A DNA stretch of 64,000 nt from the NCBI GenBank assembly GCA_021234155.1, contig JAJEKV010000032.1:10236099-10300098 (forward strand), in the 5' to 3' direction. Numbering within the stretch: position 1 is the first letter of the stretch; every line of letters starts with the position of its first letter. Shown piece after piece: positions 21,391 to 33,030 of the stretch. The notes below the pieces were generated by a model. That model searched no databases. It had not been told where the DNA came from and saw only the letters and a list, made by a program, of their open reading frames with translations. The stretch is from Isoetes taiwanensis (lineage: Eukaryota; Streptophyta; Lycopodiopsida; Isoetales; Isoetaceae). The position numbers and the translations under genes were made by a program.

Positions 21391-24300
21391 CTACCGCATG
21401 CTCCCTCCTCGTAGCACATCAATCATATTAAATATTCTCTTCTCTGACTTCTCGTGAATCTGGCATGGAAGACATAAATTCAGCAAATAAAGTTGCATAA
21501 AGGTAACTCCAATTGGGAACACTACAAAGCTGACTAACCTTCCTCGCAAGAAATAAAACAGCATCTATTGAGCCCTGTGCATAAATACTTCTTCCACAGA
21601 CATTGTGTTGAAATTGGAAAGAAACCCTGGAAAAAGTAAATCTTGTGCACTTGAGAAAACGCCCATTCGATGGAGCATTAGATTAAATCCACATATATAA
21701 AACTCACGTTCCATCTGAGGAGACAATGTTGTAAGTATGAAATGCATGGCCATTGAGATACTCTGACGGTACTCCCATGTCCTTCACTTGCCTTTCAGGA
21801 TCCCTTATCATCTCAATCTGCAAAGATAATCAGACTACCTAAACATTTTTATGCATTGAAAACTTAGGGAGACTTGTGACATAATACCAAGCATAGCTGA
21901 AGGAGACTACCTGATTGTCTTCAAGGTGCAATCCAAGTTTGCGTAGGCTTGATACCACTGAAAGTGCAGTTCCTGAAACGTCCACCTTGCTTGATTGGTG
22001 CGATTCGGCAACCTACCCAAAGTACCTCAGATAAATAGGATACAAGACAAAAATGCAAAGTTGACCGACCTGAAGTTTATACCCTGCAAAAGCACCTGGA
22101 AACTGTTCTGCCATTATCTCCATGGCTGCTACAAAAGCCACCACCTGTAAAAACTCTCCTATACAATAAAATTCTTAAAAGTCGATTGCTTTTTTAAGTT
22201 TATTCACTACTCAAATTACTAGTAATAACCACAGCACTGCTGAATAACCAGGTATTTATTGATTTCTTAAGATAATTTGCCAGTTTTATGAAATGAACAA
22301 AACAACAAGCATCATTTTAGAAACCTAATAACAACGTTTTTCCAGAGGTTACTTGGAAAGGCAATGTCAAAAGTTATGATTACATTCATGCCATGAACAC
22401 AGCACTGCCAGGTGATCAAAAGCACCGCTGAATAACCAGGTGTTCCTTAGGAGACTAAATAAGATTTTTTGCCATTTTCATGATCTGAATAACGCAAACA
22501 AATAAATAGCAAATCTAGCAACCTAATAACAACGTTCTTTCAGAGGTTACTGGTCAAAGTTATGAAATATAATCATGCCATGAGCTGCAGGTGGTCATCC
22601 ATATTTTATTTTAAGCTCCGGGCATAAAAAGAGGCTGCTTGCAGGTTTATTACTGAATACTTCTCTTGGATGTAGAATCTAAGATTCATTTATAGCCTCC
22701 AGTGCCTGAACTATATGATTGCTGTTAAGGCGCTTTCTTCTTTATAAGCCCCATAAGCCAGCCAGAGGATAAGGCCAAAATTCCAATTCTAATATTGACA
22801 ATCATATTTATGGTATTCTTAAATTTATCTATAACACCTGATTTTCCATGCCATTGTGCCTAGGGTTGTGGTGCACATATGAATGTCTAAAGAGCTCGCA
22901 CATAGATAGAAAGCAAGCAGAGAAGCATTATCTATGTAAAAAACCTCAAAAGAAAACCTAGAAGATAATCTATTTCCCATTGCATTATTCCCATCAAACC
23001 GGAGATCAATTTTAATTTACTTTTAGTTTGGCTGCGACACTATAAATGCGCTACTCATATCTTTTGCATTGTGAAAATCACTGAATCCTGTTGGGATGCA
23101 TATGGAATGTTGTATCCGCATACGAGCAAGCAAGACCAGCCTTTCGAGTGTAATCGACTTAATGCTCCTTTAAAATTTCACATACTTCTATTGGCTTTGA
23201 AACCCGCTATCAAACACTCCAACTACCACCTTACTGTTAAGGATCAGGAGACTTGTTGCCACAGCAATTAGTCACTCCAACTGCCTCCACATTATTAGAG
23301 CTAGCTCCAGATAACATGCAAGCAGAATGTACAAGCATGCACATGTGAGATGGATGGTTTGTAGTGTTAGTGATGCTCGGACGAACTGTTCATTGAAAGA
23401 CATTCTACAGAGCAACCGGCAAGCTTACTTTCCAATTGGATGCTTGTAAAATGCTGGTGCCCACCAGCTTTGCATTAGGGCATATTATCAGACTAACGGG
23501 CATGCTCACTTTGCACTCAAAATAGATATGATTTTTCAATTTTTTCTTCAGTCTGGCCGTCCAAGTTTCTTGAGTGTTTCTATTTAAACAAGTATTAATG
23601 CTGCAAATTACCTGTTTTCCCATCTGTGGAGCAATTACAGCATAATTTCCAGACTTCCCTATAGTATCCATCAAGTTGGTCCTGTCCCCACCAGTGGTGC
23701 CCATAACAAATGGTAATCCTCTCTTGCAATAGAATTCTGCATTGCCTGAACATCATACAGTGAAATGTTAATCTAAAGTTAAACCCTGCCCACTATTGTT
23801 GAAATGGCTCTAATATACAGAAAGCTTGATGTTCTTCAAGACATGATTCCCAGATTATCATGTGGAAAGTGGGGAAGGCAAATATGCAGTACCTCATTTT
23901 ATTATCGATATAGATTTACTTACAGTAAAAAAGACAAGATGAAGCTTTACATACAACAAGGAAGCTGAGAGAAATGGGTACAACCATAAAGGCTCAGAAA
24001 AGTTACAAAACGTGAATATGGATGAAACAAAATGAGCCTGGAAGGAATTGCTCACCATTGACTGCGGTAGGAAGGGTGTAATCAACAACAATGACGTCGG
24101 GATATCGCTGAAGCACTGTGTCTACTACGATATCCTTCTCGGAGCTGTCATAAACATCCACCTCAAAATCTCCAATCACAACATGTTTCCTTCCTAATCC
24201 TGGGCCGGTCAAGCTCAAGGGTACAAGTTCTAGACCTGCAGCCAACGCTGCTTCTGCAACAGCTCTTCCCATTTTTCCAGTGCAATCATTTACCTTATAG

Positions 24301-24523
24301 AGATAACCCACTGGGTCCATCAATGTCTGATCTATTTGTAACAGAAAACATGCTGAATAGAACATACCATGACTGGAACACGATTTGGTGCTGCATGCAT
24401 GACTGCCGAGGAAGCTGAGACTTTTAGGGTAAAAGTTAACTTGTTGTGCAGCTTCAGAGTGGTGCATCGTTGCCGAGAAACATGGAGAGCAATGCCTGAG
24501 GACGGAAGGCAGAGCCCTTCCAT
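21391..24523 (-). CDS. dapB: 4-hydroxy-tetrahydrodipicolinate reductase, plastid (8 exons)
   Basis: Catalyses the NAD(P)H-dependent reduction step of the diaminopimelate lysine pathway, in plastids. Exons on the minus strand: 24523-24368, 24293-24056, 23745-23612, 22144-22070, 22012-21911, 21817-21708, 21626-21539, 21459-21391; all introns GT-AG. They sum to 972 nt, an unbroken frame of 323 residues plus stop, close to plant homologues. Residues 1 to about 45 form a Ser/Arg/Leu-rich plastid transit peptide. Then come the nucleotide-binding VNDCTGKMGRAV, VVDYTLPTAVN, PFVMGTTGGDR, VIAPQMGKQ, the long C-domain helix MEIMAEQFPGAF, the catalytic ESHQSSKVDVSGTA (His and Lys as in plant enzymes), the substrate-side FQHNVCGRSIYAQG, and the C-terminal NMIDVLRGGSMR. 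The start at 24523 is preferred because it gives a transit peptide in frame with exon 2. The first intron is short (74 nt). The only clearly intact host gene here. Confidence 0.93.
22226..22605. repeat. 188-bp tandem duplication inside a dapB intron
   Basis: CTGAATAACCAGGT..., CCTAATAACAACGTT.. and CAGAGGTTACT recur with an offset of about 188 bp in the large intron between exons 3 and 4. Diverged, non-coding. Confidence 0.65.
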
Positions 24524-24922
24524 ATTTTGCTTGATAAACCCTTCCTAAACCTCTCCTGGTTTTTATGGGGGTAATATCCTTCCGTGAGGACATTACGCCC
24601 CAATGTTATCGAAGTCAATTTCAAGAACACGTGACTAGAATACCCATGCATGGTATTCTTATTTTTTTCCCCTTTGGTTAGTCTATTGGGTTAGAAATTA
24701 AGAGATTTTATGTTCAAGTCTTTGGGGATCCGTCATATGGAGCTTAATGTAGTGCTGACACGTGTCAGCCACCAATAACACGGAATGGAAATTGGGTCTT
24801 CCAATTCCGTGTGACCTGTTGTCTCGGTTAAACTTTTTTCTTTCAGTGTTAATTTCAATTTTCGTACTGTGGTGTTAATTTCAATTTCAGTGTTGTTAAT
24901 TTCTTTCAGTGCATTGAAGAAG

Positions 24923-25310
24923 CGCCCACTTTATTGGCTCCCGAAATTGACTCGTCAGGCCAACCGGTTTCTCCCAAGCGAACCCCAGAAATTCGCCCAG
25001 GCGAACCCGTCGTATTCGCCCAGGCGAACCCGCAATTGACGTGGCGGACTGGGCGGGGGCCGTCAAGCCTGCGTGGCGCCTCCTACCGGGTTCGCCCAGG
25101 CGAACCCTGAACCCCTGTTAGTACGGCGGGCTGCCCGAGAGAATGGCAGGGCGTGTAAGGAAATTGCAGGCATTTATTGCCTTCTTATCGGGTTCGCCCA
25201 GGCGAACCATCTGGCACATCAGGTCAAATGGGAGGGCGTGCCCTGTGGCACGTCAGGAAGGCATTCATTGTGGTCCTGCCGGGTTCGCCCAGGCGAACCC
25301 ATTGGCGGAT
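24923..25310 (+). repeat. Left TIR of the Mutator-like element, with palindrome array
   Basis: Contains exact TTCGCCCAGGCGAA cores at 24992-25005, 25015-25028, 25091-25104, 25193-25206 and 25284-25297, most within GGGTTCGCCYRGGCGAACCC. A decayed site (CTCCCAAGCGAACCCC) lies nearer the end. Further copies continue inside the TIR boundary: about 25341, 25401 and 25504-25517 (TTCGCCTGGGCGAA). Confidence 0.85.
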
Positions 25311-25820
25311 CTGGTACGGGCCGTACACACGTGACCCAGAGGGTTCGCTCGGGCGTTATTTACTGCCCGGATTAAATCTGTTTGGCAGGGCATTATTTAC
25401 CGCCCAGGCGAACCCCGGAAGGAAGGCATTTTGTGGCCAGGCGAGCCCAGCACGCCTGGCATATTACCTCAGGCACGCCTAGCATCTCCGGCCTGTAGAA
25501 GGATTCGCCTGGGCGAATCCTTCTACGAGGCAAAGGGTTATTTATGGGAGCGCATGGCCCTTCTACCCTCACTTTTCTTTCGGGAAGGCGCATTGCGGTG
25601 AGAAGTCGTGCTAGAGCAGGTGCACTCTTTCTCTCTCTCATCTCCTTTTGCATTTTCAATATTGACCATACGCTTGTCAATAGTGAGCATGTATTCACAT
25701 TTTGTCTTGCAGGTTCATTGAAACAGGCGATTGTCCAGAGATTTGTGCTGCAACGATCGCTTGAGTACCAGGTTCGTGTTGCAATAGTTTATATTTGTCT
25801 TCCAAGTAGAGTACACGACA

Positions 25821-28800
25821 ATGGCAGAGGTAGACACCGACGACTCAGTCAGTCAGATTTCAAATGAAAATGACAGTGAGTACGACCTTCATGACACCGA
25901 GGACGACACAATGTCGGAGGAGGAAACCGGGGAAAATGTGGGCGATGGGAGGAACCCGTCTGGCCATACCACTTCACACGTTACTCCCACCCAAGATCCC
26001 CAACAACTTGTACATGAACTGGCCGGTCTCTACCCGGACCCAGTTCAATGGCTTCGCATTCGCCTCAGGGTGGTTATGCACTCAACCAGTCTGTGTATGG
26101 GTTGATGAGGCTGTGCCTACAGCAACACTATGTTCCCCACCCGTCGAAAGTAAGTGTTGCCGATCCCCGCTTATCCCCGATCCCGCAGAGAAGCGGAAGG
26201 GCACCCGTCGAGAACCATGTTCGTCTGATGCACCGGTGGGCTGCATATTGTGACGAGCTTGCAGTTGACGATGACTCTGGCGGTTGGTTGTACAGGCGCG
26301 TAACCGGGCCTCACAAGTTAGTCCCTTACGTGGAGTTTTGGAGCCAGCTAGTTGCCATGGCCCACCTGACTGGAAGCATCCATCGGCCCCCCATTGCCAC
26401 GTCTCAAAAGATTTCAGAGGAATGGGAAGTCGGTCTACAGCGCCATGGCGTCCCGCAGGAATACATAACGGTGTGCATGGAAGTGTGCACGTACAAAAGT
26501 GGCCGCACCATGAAGGACAGCAACTTCAATTACTCTGAGGAGACCACCATGGACCGCCTCGAGCAAAGGGTGGTTGAGCTTCAAACCACTTATCGTGTCT
26601 GTTTGGTCCATTCGCATCAACGTGTCCGGGCTGCAACGGGTGAGGTTGTGGATGACTACGCCTGCCACCGATGGAGGCAACCGCGCAGGAGAGGGACTCG
26701 GGGGGATAGGCAGATCAGACGGTCGCACCGCAGAGGATGCTTGTTTCGTCTGCGGACAGTGAAAGTAGATGGAAACAGTGCTACATCGAGTGGTGCACGA
26801 ATATACGTGAGCACAAAACACGCTGGCCATGACCCTTTCACAAATGCGGAGGATTGGTCAATGTCCATGCATCCTGAACTGCTTGGGGCTGCAGCACATG
26901 AGCTTAGAAGTATTGGGATGACCCGTGCTGCGTGGGACTTCGCAAGAGCACGGGGACCGCAAATATGTATGACAGTAAGCAACGAGTCATATACAGCTTC
27001 ACGATGGCGCAGGAGGATGTGTGGCAACTGGCGTACCGGCAGAGAATTCTCGATAAGATCCCTTGAAAATTGTTTTTCCACGGAGCAGTGATGTTGTCGT
27101 AGACTCCTCCTAATGCTTAGTGAGTGGTACAATATTTAACTCTGAGTTCTCACTCTATTTTTGGTTCGATATGGTTACCCTTTAGTCCGAACTGTTGTTT
27201 CAATGACCTTTTCACGAAAAATATTTTATCTTTCAATTTCACCACCTTGCACCTCGTAGGCGGGAGTCTGGGTACGGACTGGGAAAGCCTTGAGAACAGC
27301 ATAGACGATTGGAAAGCCTCCGGGAAGGTAATTTTCCACCAGCCCTGGAATCCTAATGCTGCAGACCCGTTGGTCCGGCCATGGACCTTAGTCATCCAAG
27401 ATGACAAGATGTTGGAGGCTGCTGTAAGGTGGAGCGACGGTGGTAGTTGGGCTATGGATTCAACCTTTTGCACAAATCTATGGAAGTTTCCGTTGTACGG
27501 AGCGATTGTACCGATTGCCGAGGGTGTGAGGTTCCCAGTGTTTTACATGCTCTGCAGCATGGAGGCCGACGAGGGGCACCAACGTCATGCCCTGAAGATA
27601 GCACTACGTCTTGTCTTTGAAAGCATGGGCACAATCAGGCCCAGGTCAATCACGATTGACATGGACGGGTGTGAGAGACGTGCTATCACCGAGGTCGTGC
27701 TAGAAGACCGACATTGTTGGGAAGATGGTGAGCAGGTATGATGAGCGTGCATTGATTGTATCACTAGATGGAAAACGACACTCGTGCTTTTGAAAGCAGG
27801 TTGCAGGCAATGTTCTTGCATGTTGGTTCCATGCGAAGCGTGCGTGGCAAAGATATCTACTGCCACGCCTGGCCGGGGAGGTGCTAAAGAGAGACGTGGC
27901 ACTGCGGCTGTCAAAGTTGATGACCGAGCCGAACGCCCAAGCGTACAATCTCCAGTTGGCACAATTTCAACTTCACTACGGACATAACCACATCATACAA
28001 GGGTGAGTGCACAACGACGATTAGTTGTTGCATCCTGAATCTGGGACAAACAATGTGTTACGCGATGTAGGTACTTGAATCATAACTGGCTTCATGGGGC
28101 AACGTGGGATGGTAAATGGCAAAGACACAAACGAATGTTCAACCATGGAGACGTCGACACAACAAACTACGTGGAATCGCACTGGAAAGTTTTGAAGACC
28201 CAAACCCTGCAGTGCAAAGTTAATATAAGGATGTACATGCTAGTGTCTCATCTCATAGGCTTTCCGGATGGGATCTTGCCAGCTGGAGGCACAATCCTGA
28301 CTCGATGCGCAGGAAGATGGAGTCTTGGTAAGTACACCTGGGTCTAACTCGGTCATCTTTTTTGTGCTTTTGTCTGATGGCTGCCGCTCACCGCTCTTTT
28401 TCTATCCAGCCGAGTTTGGACGATATAGCACACGCTCATATCCGAAGAGACATGCAGGTGCTCACTCGCTTATCCAATCCTTGCACGAAAGCCCCAACAC
28501 TATCCTACTGGAAGATGTTGCGGACGTGAGGTTATCTATGGCTAGCCAGTCAACGGAGGGATTGAGATACACTCAGCATATGAGAATGCGATATTGCGGC
28601 TGCCCATGCCCTCATGCTGTGTGGAAGCATCTCATAGCGGAAGACTACTTCCTTACTAGCAGCCACCCCATGTTGTACAATGAGTTATATCCCAATCGAC
28701 AATTCATTCCGCCCATGCCTCTGCGACCGCCCGCACGTGCGAACGACGTCGATGTCCTAACCCCGCTGCTACAACAATGGGATGCACTGCTCATGGCCGA

Positions 28801-28954
28801 ACACCAGACCATGCAAGCCACCATGCAGAATGCTCATGGTCTTGGCCCAACAGATGTGCGTGAAATGATATCCAAGGTTCGCAGGCAGATCCGATTCCAT
28901 AGAGATGCAGCCGGCCCGCCGGTCCACGTGTTCCATGGCGGGTACGACAGATAG
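25821..28954 (+). CDS. Mutator-like (MULE) transposase, spliced
   Basis: Acidic N-terminus from ATG 25821 (MAEVDTDDSVSQ). Coding continues in another frame from about 26048 (intron or frameshift) to about 27090. The catalytic core lies on 27257-27735: AMDSTFCTN (first Asp) and ITIDMDGCERRAI (second Asp region). Exon 27802-28002 has CWFHAKRAW. Exon 28067-28330 carries TTNYVESHWKVLK, the likely catalytic Glu. The last exon, from about 28411, has a SWIM-type zinc finger (YCGCPCPHAVWKHL) and ends at 28954. Donor and acceptor sites GT/AG fit at 27735/27802 and 28002/28067. It would bind the TIRs and cut and paste the element. The 26048 and 26680 joins are unresolved, so I cannot say whether the gene is intact. 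Confidence 0.8.
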
Positions 28955-29049
28955 CAACAACATGCCCGCGCTGGAGTCCACACGTGGCGTGCAGGGCCCA
29001 CCGTAGCGAGGGAGCACCCCCCATGACCTCACGCAAGGGCAAGCGCCCT

Positions 29050-29434
29050 GCCAATGCCTGCCAATGGGTTCGCCTGGGCGAACCCGGCAGGACCACAATG
29101 AATGCCTTCCTGACGTGCCACAGGGCACGCCCTCCCATTTGACCTGACGTGCCAGAGGGTTCACTTGGGCGAACCCGGTAAGAAGGCAATAAATGCCTGC
29201 AATTTCCTTACACGCCATGCCATTCTCTCGGGCAGCCCGCCGTACTAACCGGGGTTCAGGGTTCGCCTGGGCGAACCCGGTAGGAGGCGCCACGCAGGCT
29301 TGACGGCCCCCGCCACGTCAATTGCGGGTTCGCCTGGGCGAATGCGACGGGTTCGCTTGGGTGAATTTTTGGGGTTCGCTTGGGAGAACCCAACTGGCGG
29401 CTCGAGTCAGTTTCGGGAGCCGATCGAAGCACCG
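29050..29434 (-). repeat. Right TIR of the Mutator-like element, with palindrome array
   Basis: Inverted copy of the left TIR. Palindrome cores at 29069-29082, 29160-29173 (one half mutated), 29262-29275, 29329-29342, 29352-29365 and 29375-29388; the outer two are degenerate, mirroring the decayed outer sites on the left. Confidence 0.85.
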
Positions 29435-29737
29435 TTGAAGAAGTAAAAATTAGTAAAATGGGGAAGTCGTGTTTGTGTATACTAAGCCCAGGCTCGCCAT
29501 AGCCACTGGAAAAATGGCATCTCTGCCCGCAAAACCAACACCAACAATTAATACTTATTTTTCTTCTGCTCTGTGTACAATCAAAGTGAAAAATGAGGTA
29601 CCTCAGAAGTTTTATGAGCAAAAATTCCACACAACGACGCCCTGTAGTCTTTTGCTTATGCTTCACCTGCATACAAATAGAGTTAGGTGATTTCTATATG
29701 GCATTAAAATCAAATGGGCAATGAAGCAGCTCGATAT

Positions 29738-30167
29738 TCATGCTTTGGCAGCCAACTCGCCGAAATTAGTATGCCAGCTCACCCAATCTGTTGGTGTGCC
29801 GCTGTAGTATCCAGCAGGCTGTGTTGCTAGAGTCTGAATGTTCCGCAATTGTCATAAGCAGGAGTTCAAAACATTTGGGGCACCATAGCCAAACAGGAAA
29901 GAGCTTAGCAGCGAAAACAGGGGAAAGATCAGTGAAAACAGGGGAAGTGCTCGTACTTTTGTCATAACACCAATGTTCTCCATAGCTGGAGCTCGAAAAT
30001 CATCTACATGTTCACTCCTCTCTCCATAACCATCTGCAGTAGCAAAATCATATTATAAAGAAACCTTAAATAATAAAAACAAACAAAGCAAGCTTACCTG
30101 TAACTTTAGGAAACCCTAGGTGCACCAAATCAGAACCAGAACTCAAAGCAATGATGCAATAATCAAG
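29738..30167 (-). CDS. 3' exons of an unidentified host gene
   Basis: Three exons join in phase: 30167-30098 (LDYCIIALSS..LGFPKVT), 30033-29957 (DGYGERSEHVDDFRAPAMEN..) and 29833-29738 (TLATQPAGYYSGTPTDWVSW.., stop at 29740-29738). Introns have GTAAGC..GCAG and GTACGA..TCAG ends. The protein-like composition and consistent phases argue for a real gene end, but I recognise no family. A possible upstream exon with strong donor GTAAGT ends at 31249. The segment may be a truncated gene. Confidence 0.45.
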
Positions 30168-30242
30168 CTATAAACCTGCAACTTTAGAAAACCCCAGGGG
30201 TACATCAGAACCATAACTCGAAGGAATGATGCCAAAATCAAG
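30098..30242 (-). repeat. Tandemly duplicated exon-like unit
   Basis: Two adjacent 75-bp units on the minus strand: 30242-30176 (LDFGIIPSSYGSDVPLGFSKVA) and 30167-30098 (LDYCIIALSSGSDLVHLGFPKVT), separated by 8 nt (GTTTATAG). Both start in the same phase and leave one base at the end. Reading straight through hits TAG, so they could only be used alternatively. Confidence 0.55.
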
Positions 30243-31245
30243 CTATAAACCTGCAAAGCCAAGAAATTTATAAAATACACATAATGATCCTTAAAACAGC
30301 GTTTAGACAAGAAATAAACCTCTCGCATTCAATCCTACTACTCCAACTCCGTTCCAATGATAAACAAATGCAAAAATCAAGACATAAATGCCAGCGTGTT
30401 TACATTTCAAGCCAACGCCTTCAAACTTCGAATAGAATAGCTCTAGGATCTGGAGGTGGCCTTCTTGTGGGCCAATAAGAAGCCATGCAGCAGGGAAAAA
30501 GAGGGGCAAAAATTTGCTCCCCTATTTCTATATTGTAGGGGAAAGGACAAGGGTCCCCATTTCTGGTCCAGCTGGTAACCCACTCCTGGATACTGCCGGT
30601 TGCGGGGCCCCACCGACTGGACCGAAAATGGGTCCTCTTGTTCCTTTCCCCTGTACTTTTTTTGTTTAACAACCCATTCAATTGTTTTCCTCTTTATGGC
30701 TAAATCTTGGCCCTTTGGGTCAGGCCTAGAAATCTTAACCACCACGATGCAAACCCTAAAATGGAATACCCAGCATACAAAATACAACCAAAACCTAAAT
30801 TTAGAATAACCAATATACAACGGTTGAAAAAACAATGGTCTAAAATATTAAATAAGCTGCTCCTCAAAAATCAAACCTGAATAATACCACAAAGCTTTCA
30901 AAAAAGGGATTGCTGAACATAACCAAATTCAAAATTTAGACATCACCTGCTCACTCGAGGTCTATTATATACAACTTGCATTTTCTTCCGGATCTGTGGC
31001 AATCTTCAAATGGGGAAGATATCTACACCATAGCTTCCAAGTTTGGATGAAAATAAAAAGCTTCGATCGCTTTTATACACAAAAAAATGGACATCCTGAT
31101 ATCCATATCTAGTTTTATGTGAAGCAATCAAACAAAAGGATATCAGGGCATCACTTCGATGTATAAAATGATTAGATCCCCTTGGTCAGTGCCTTTTTGC
31201 TTCCTAAAGAACCCTAAACTAAAAATCAGATTCTTAGGGTTCAAC
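30243..31245. other. Mostly non-coding, with one large palindrome
   Basis: No exon could be defined. Open frames across 30443-30835 reflect the palindrome at 30535-30655 rather than a recognised protein. Confidence 0.4.
30535..30655. repeat. 121-bp imperfect palindrome
   Basis: GGGGAAAGGACAAGGGTCCC.. CTGGTCCAGCTGG on the left pairs with CCGACTGGACCGAAAATGGGTCC.. TTCCTTTCCCC on the right; centre near 30595. GC-rich in AT-rich surroundings. No target duplication seen; hairpin MITE or replication/fold hazard. Confidence 0.65.
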
Positions 31246-31248
31246 TTA

Positions 31249-31330
31249 CCATCGTTGAATAGCTCCCATTTTTGAAAACTGCATGGAAACTCCCCTCTTT
31301 TTAGCCTTCGTCTTGCTGAAATTTGACATT
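31249..31330 (-). CDS. Possible first exon of the unidentified gene
   Basis: MSNFSKTKAKKRGVSMQFSK.. ends in ..CAACGATG followed by GTAAGTTG, a strong plant donor. Basic 27-residue N-terminus. Connection to exons at 30167 and below is inferred from strand and proximity only. Confidence 0.25.
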
Positions 31331-31829
31331 TTGTTGTGAGTAGACATGCATAAAACTGCTACTTTGCTACTCATAATAGCAGTTACCTTATGGAATACAC
31401 ACAAGACTACTAGAAATCTGAAATGCAATAATGACAGACGATATGTTTAGTAAATTGCACACTAGGTTGATATATTTTTGTTTTGACGTGGATAACAACT
31501 GGGTGGTGGCTATGACACTTGTAGTTCCTAGATCTAGTTACGATTCTTATACTAACTTAAGCTCCTAGATGGTCTACAGGTGCCACGTCTCTACCCTTGT
31601 GCAAAAATGTAGATACATGTGATGTCCCCCTAACCTATACGATGCCCCCATTGTATAAACTGTGGAGATCCCCTCCTGTCAACCCTGCAGATCAACAAGA
31701 GGCCGTCCATGTGGCATCAACTACTGGTGGTGCTCCAGAACTGATGCAGAAGAAGGACGTGTCTTTCCCGTCTTCCCTGGGGCCGATCTCACTGTGAAGG
31801 CATGTAAATATAAGCACAAGCAACATCTC

Positions 31830-33030
31830 AACATATATGTTCACCCAGAAAAAATGAGGCATCATCAACAACATAGCATCGTCGTCATACTACAACATCA
31901 CCATAGCATCACATGGAAGTTATAACTCAAGCTCAGACATTGTAAAGTAGGACTGATGGTCTGGGCCACAAGATAATTGCAGATGAAAGTTGTAAGACTG
32001 CAGTTGGCTGGCAATAGAATAATGGCAAGGGTAGTCCACTCCATCCACCCATCCTGTGCATACTTTGAAGATATATCCAAAAGCTTCGTGTCTCGACTAT
32101 AGCATGCCGGAGACGTAACCCTAAGGCTACTCCAAGATTGCATCTCCCTTGGTCCGATGAGGTAGGAAAGCTACTCCTTTCAACAATTATCTTGTCGTAG
32201 CAGGCATCTAAGAAAGACGAGGTTGCCCATGCCTGTACTCAACCTAACCTCACTGAGATGATGCATCACCTAGGAGGGGTCAAACCCATACCTTGCCCTC
32301 GCGCAGTGACAAGGTATTAGGCCTAGCTTGCTATGGATCCCTGGTAGACAAGCACACACCGGATCCCTCTGCAAATCGGAACAAGCCCCTATTCTAAGCT
32401 AGTCAAGGCCCTAGTCCCACGATTCTAGAGGGCTCTTTATGCACAGGCCGCATTGTAATGGAAATTACAGAGGTCTAACTACTAAAATCATGCTAATGCG
32501 CCCCCATACACAAGAGGTGTAAAATAGAGTGTCATGCCATGATCATCTAACATCATAATAGAACAATAGTTCTAATATATCATCTCTAATCCCTAAAGAA
32601 TACAAGGGTCAGTGTTCTTTAGTCAGTCAGGCTCTAGAGTCAATAGTCTATAAGCATGTAACACTAAAACAGAGGTGCTCCCTAGCTTAAATCCTACTGC
32701 TAAGCTAGGATTAACAACCTAAATTATAACCAACCTGTTCCTTCACCCAACTCTCCACTAAAATTCCCTGACATGGCGCTCTCCACCGAATACGAAGGTG
32801 TTGGAGCAACGCCTTAGATATGTGAGCTCTACTCGAGCTCTAAGACTGCCTTCTGCCCTCCAAAGCCCAAAATGACCTCTGAAAGCTCTTCAACCCGATA
32901 TTAGCTCAAAAACCTAAAAGGTTAAAAGGTTTTATGTGATATTCCCCTAAATATACGATAAAAATACGTATATTTTAAAGCCATGCCACCATACAAGCCT
33001 ACTATATAGTAGCCTTGTATACCATCAAGT
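31830..33030 (-). repeat. Decayed E3-type LTR copy (minus)
   Basis: Follows the E3 LTR in order: CCACTCCATCCACCC.CCTGTGCATACTTTG, GGTTGCATCTCCC-like, GCACAGGCCGCAT.., then CAACGAGGGTT-like tail. Many small indels. No coding. Confidence 0.6.

Larger units (their letters stand above)
24923..29434 (+). mobile_element. Complete Mutator-like transposon (4.5 kb) with perfect 9-bp TSD
   Basis: Flanked by TTGAAGAAG at 24914-24922 and 29435-29443. Terminal inverted repeats of about 390 bp (24923-25310 and 29050-29434, the outermost 20 bp diverged, then GGCTCCCGAAA.TGACTCG) enclose a spliced transposase gene. The 9-bp duplication, long TIRs and a MULE-type DDE transposase with SWIM finger agree on superfamily. 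The exact TSD suggests a fairly recent insertion. Confidence 0.9.

Noticed and set aside
24003-24593. A single-exon 196-aa reading starting at 24593
   Set aside because: It reads through the 74-nt first intron of dapB in the wrong frame for the transit peptide; the spliced model gives an unbroken 323-aa protein.
24992-25297. CRISPR-like array of palindromic repeats
   Set aside because: Spacing is irregular, the spacers are part of a terminal repeat duplicated in inverted form at 29 kb, and the setting is a Mutator-like transposon in a plant genome.
25073-25482. ORFs of about 100 codons in the Mutator-like TIR
   Set aside because: Repeats of the palindrome make GSPRRT/RVRPGEP-like strings in several frames and in both TIRs; no coding signal.
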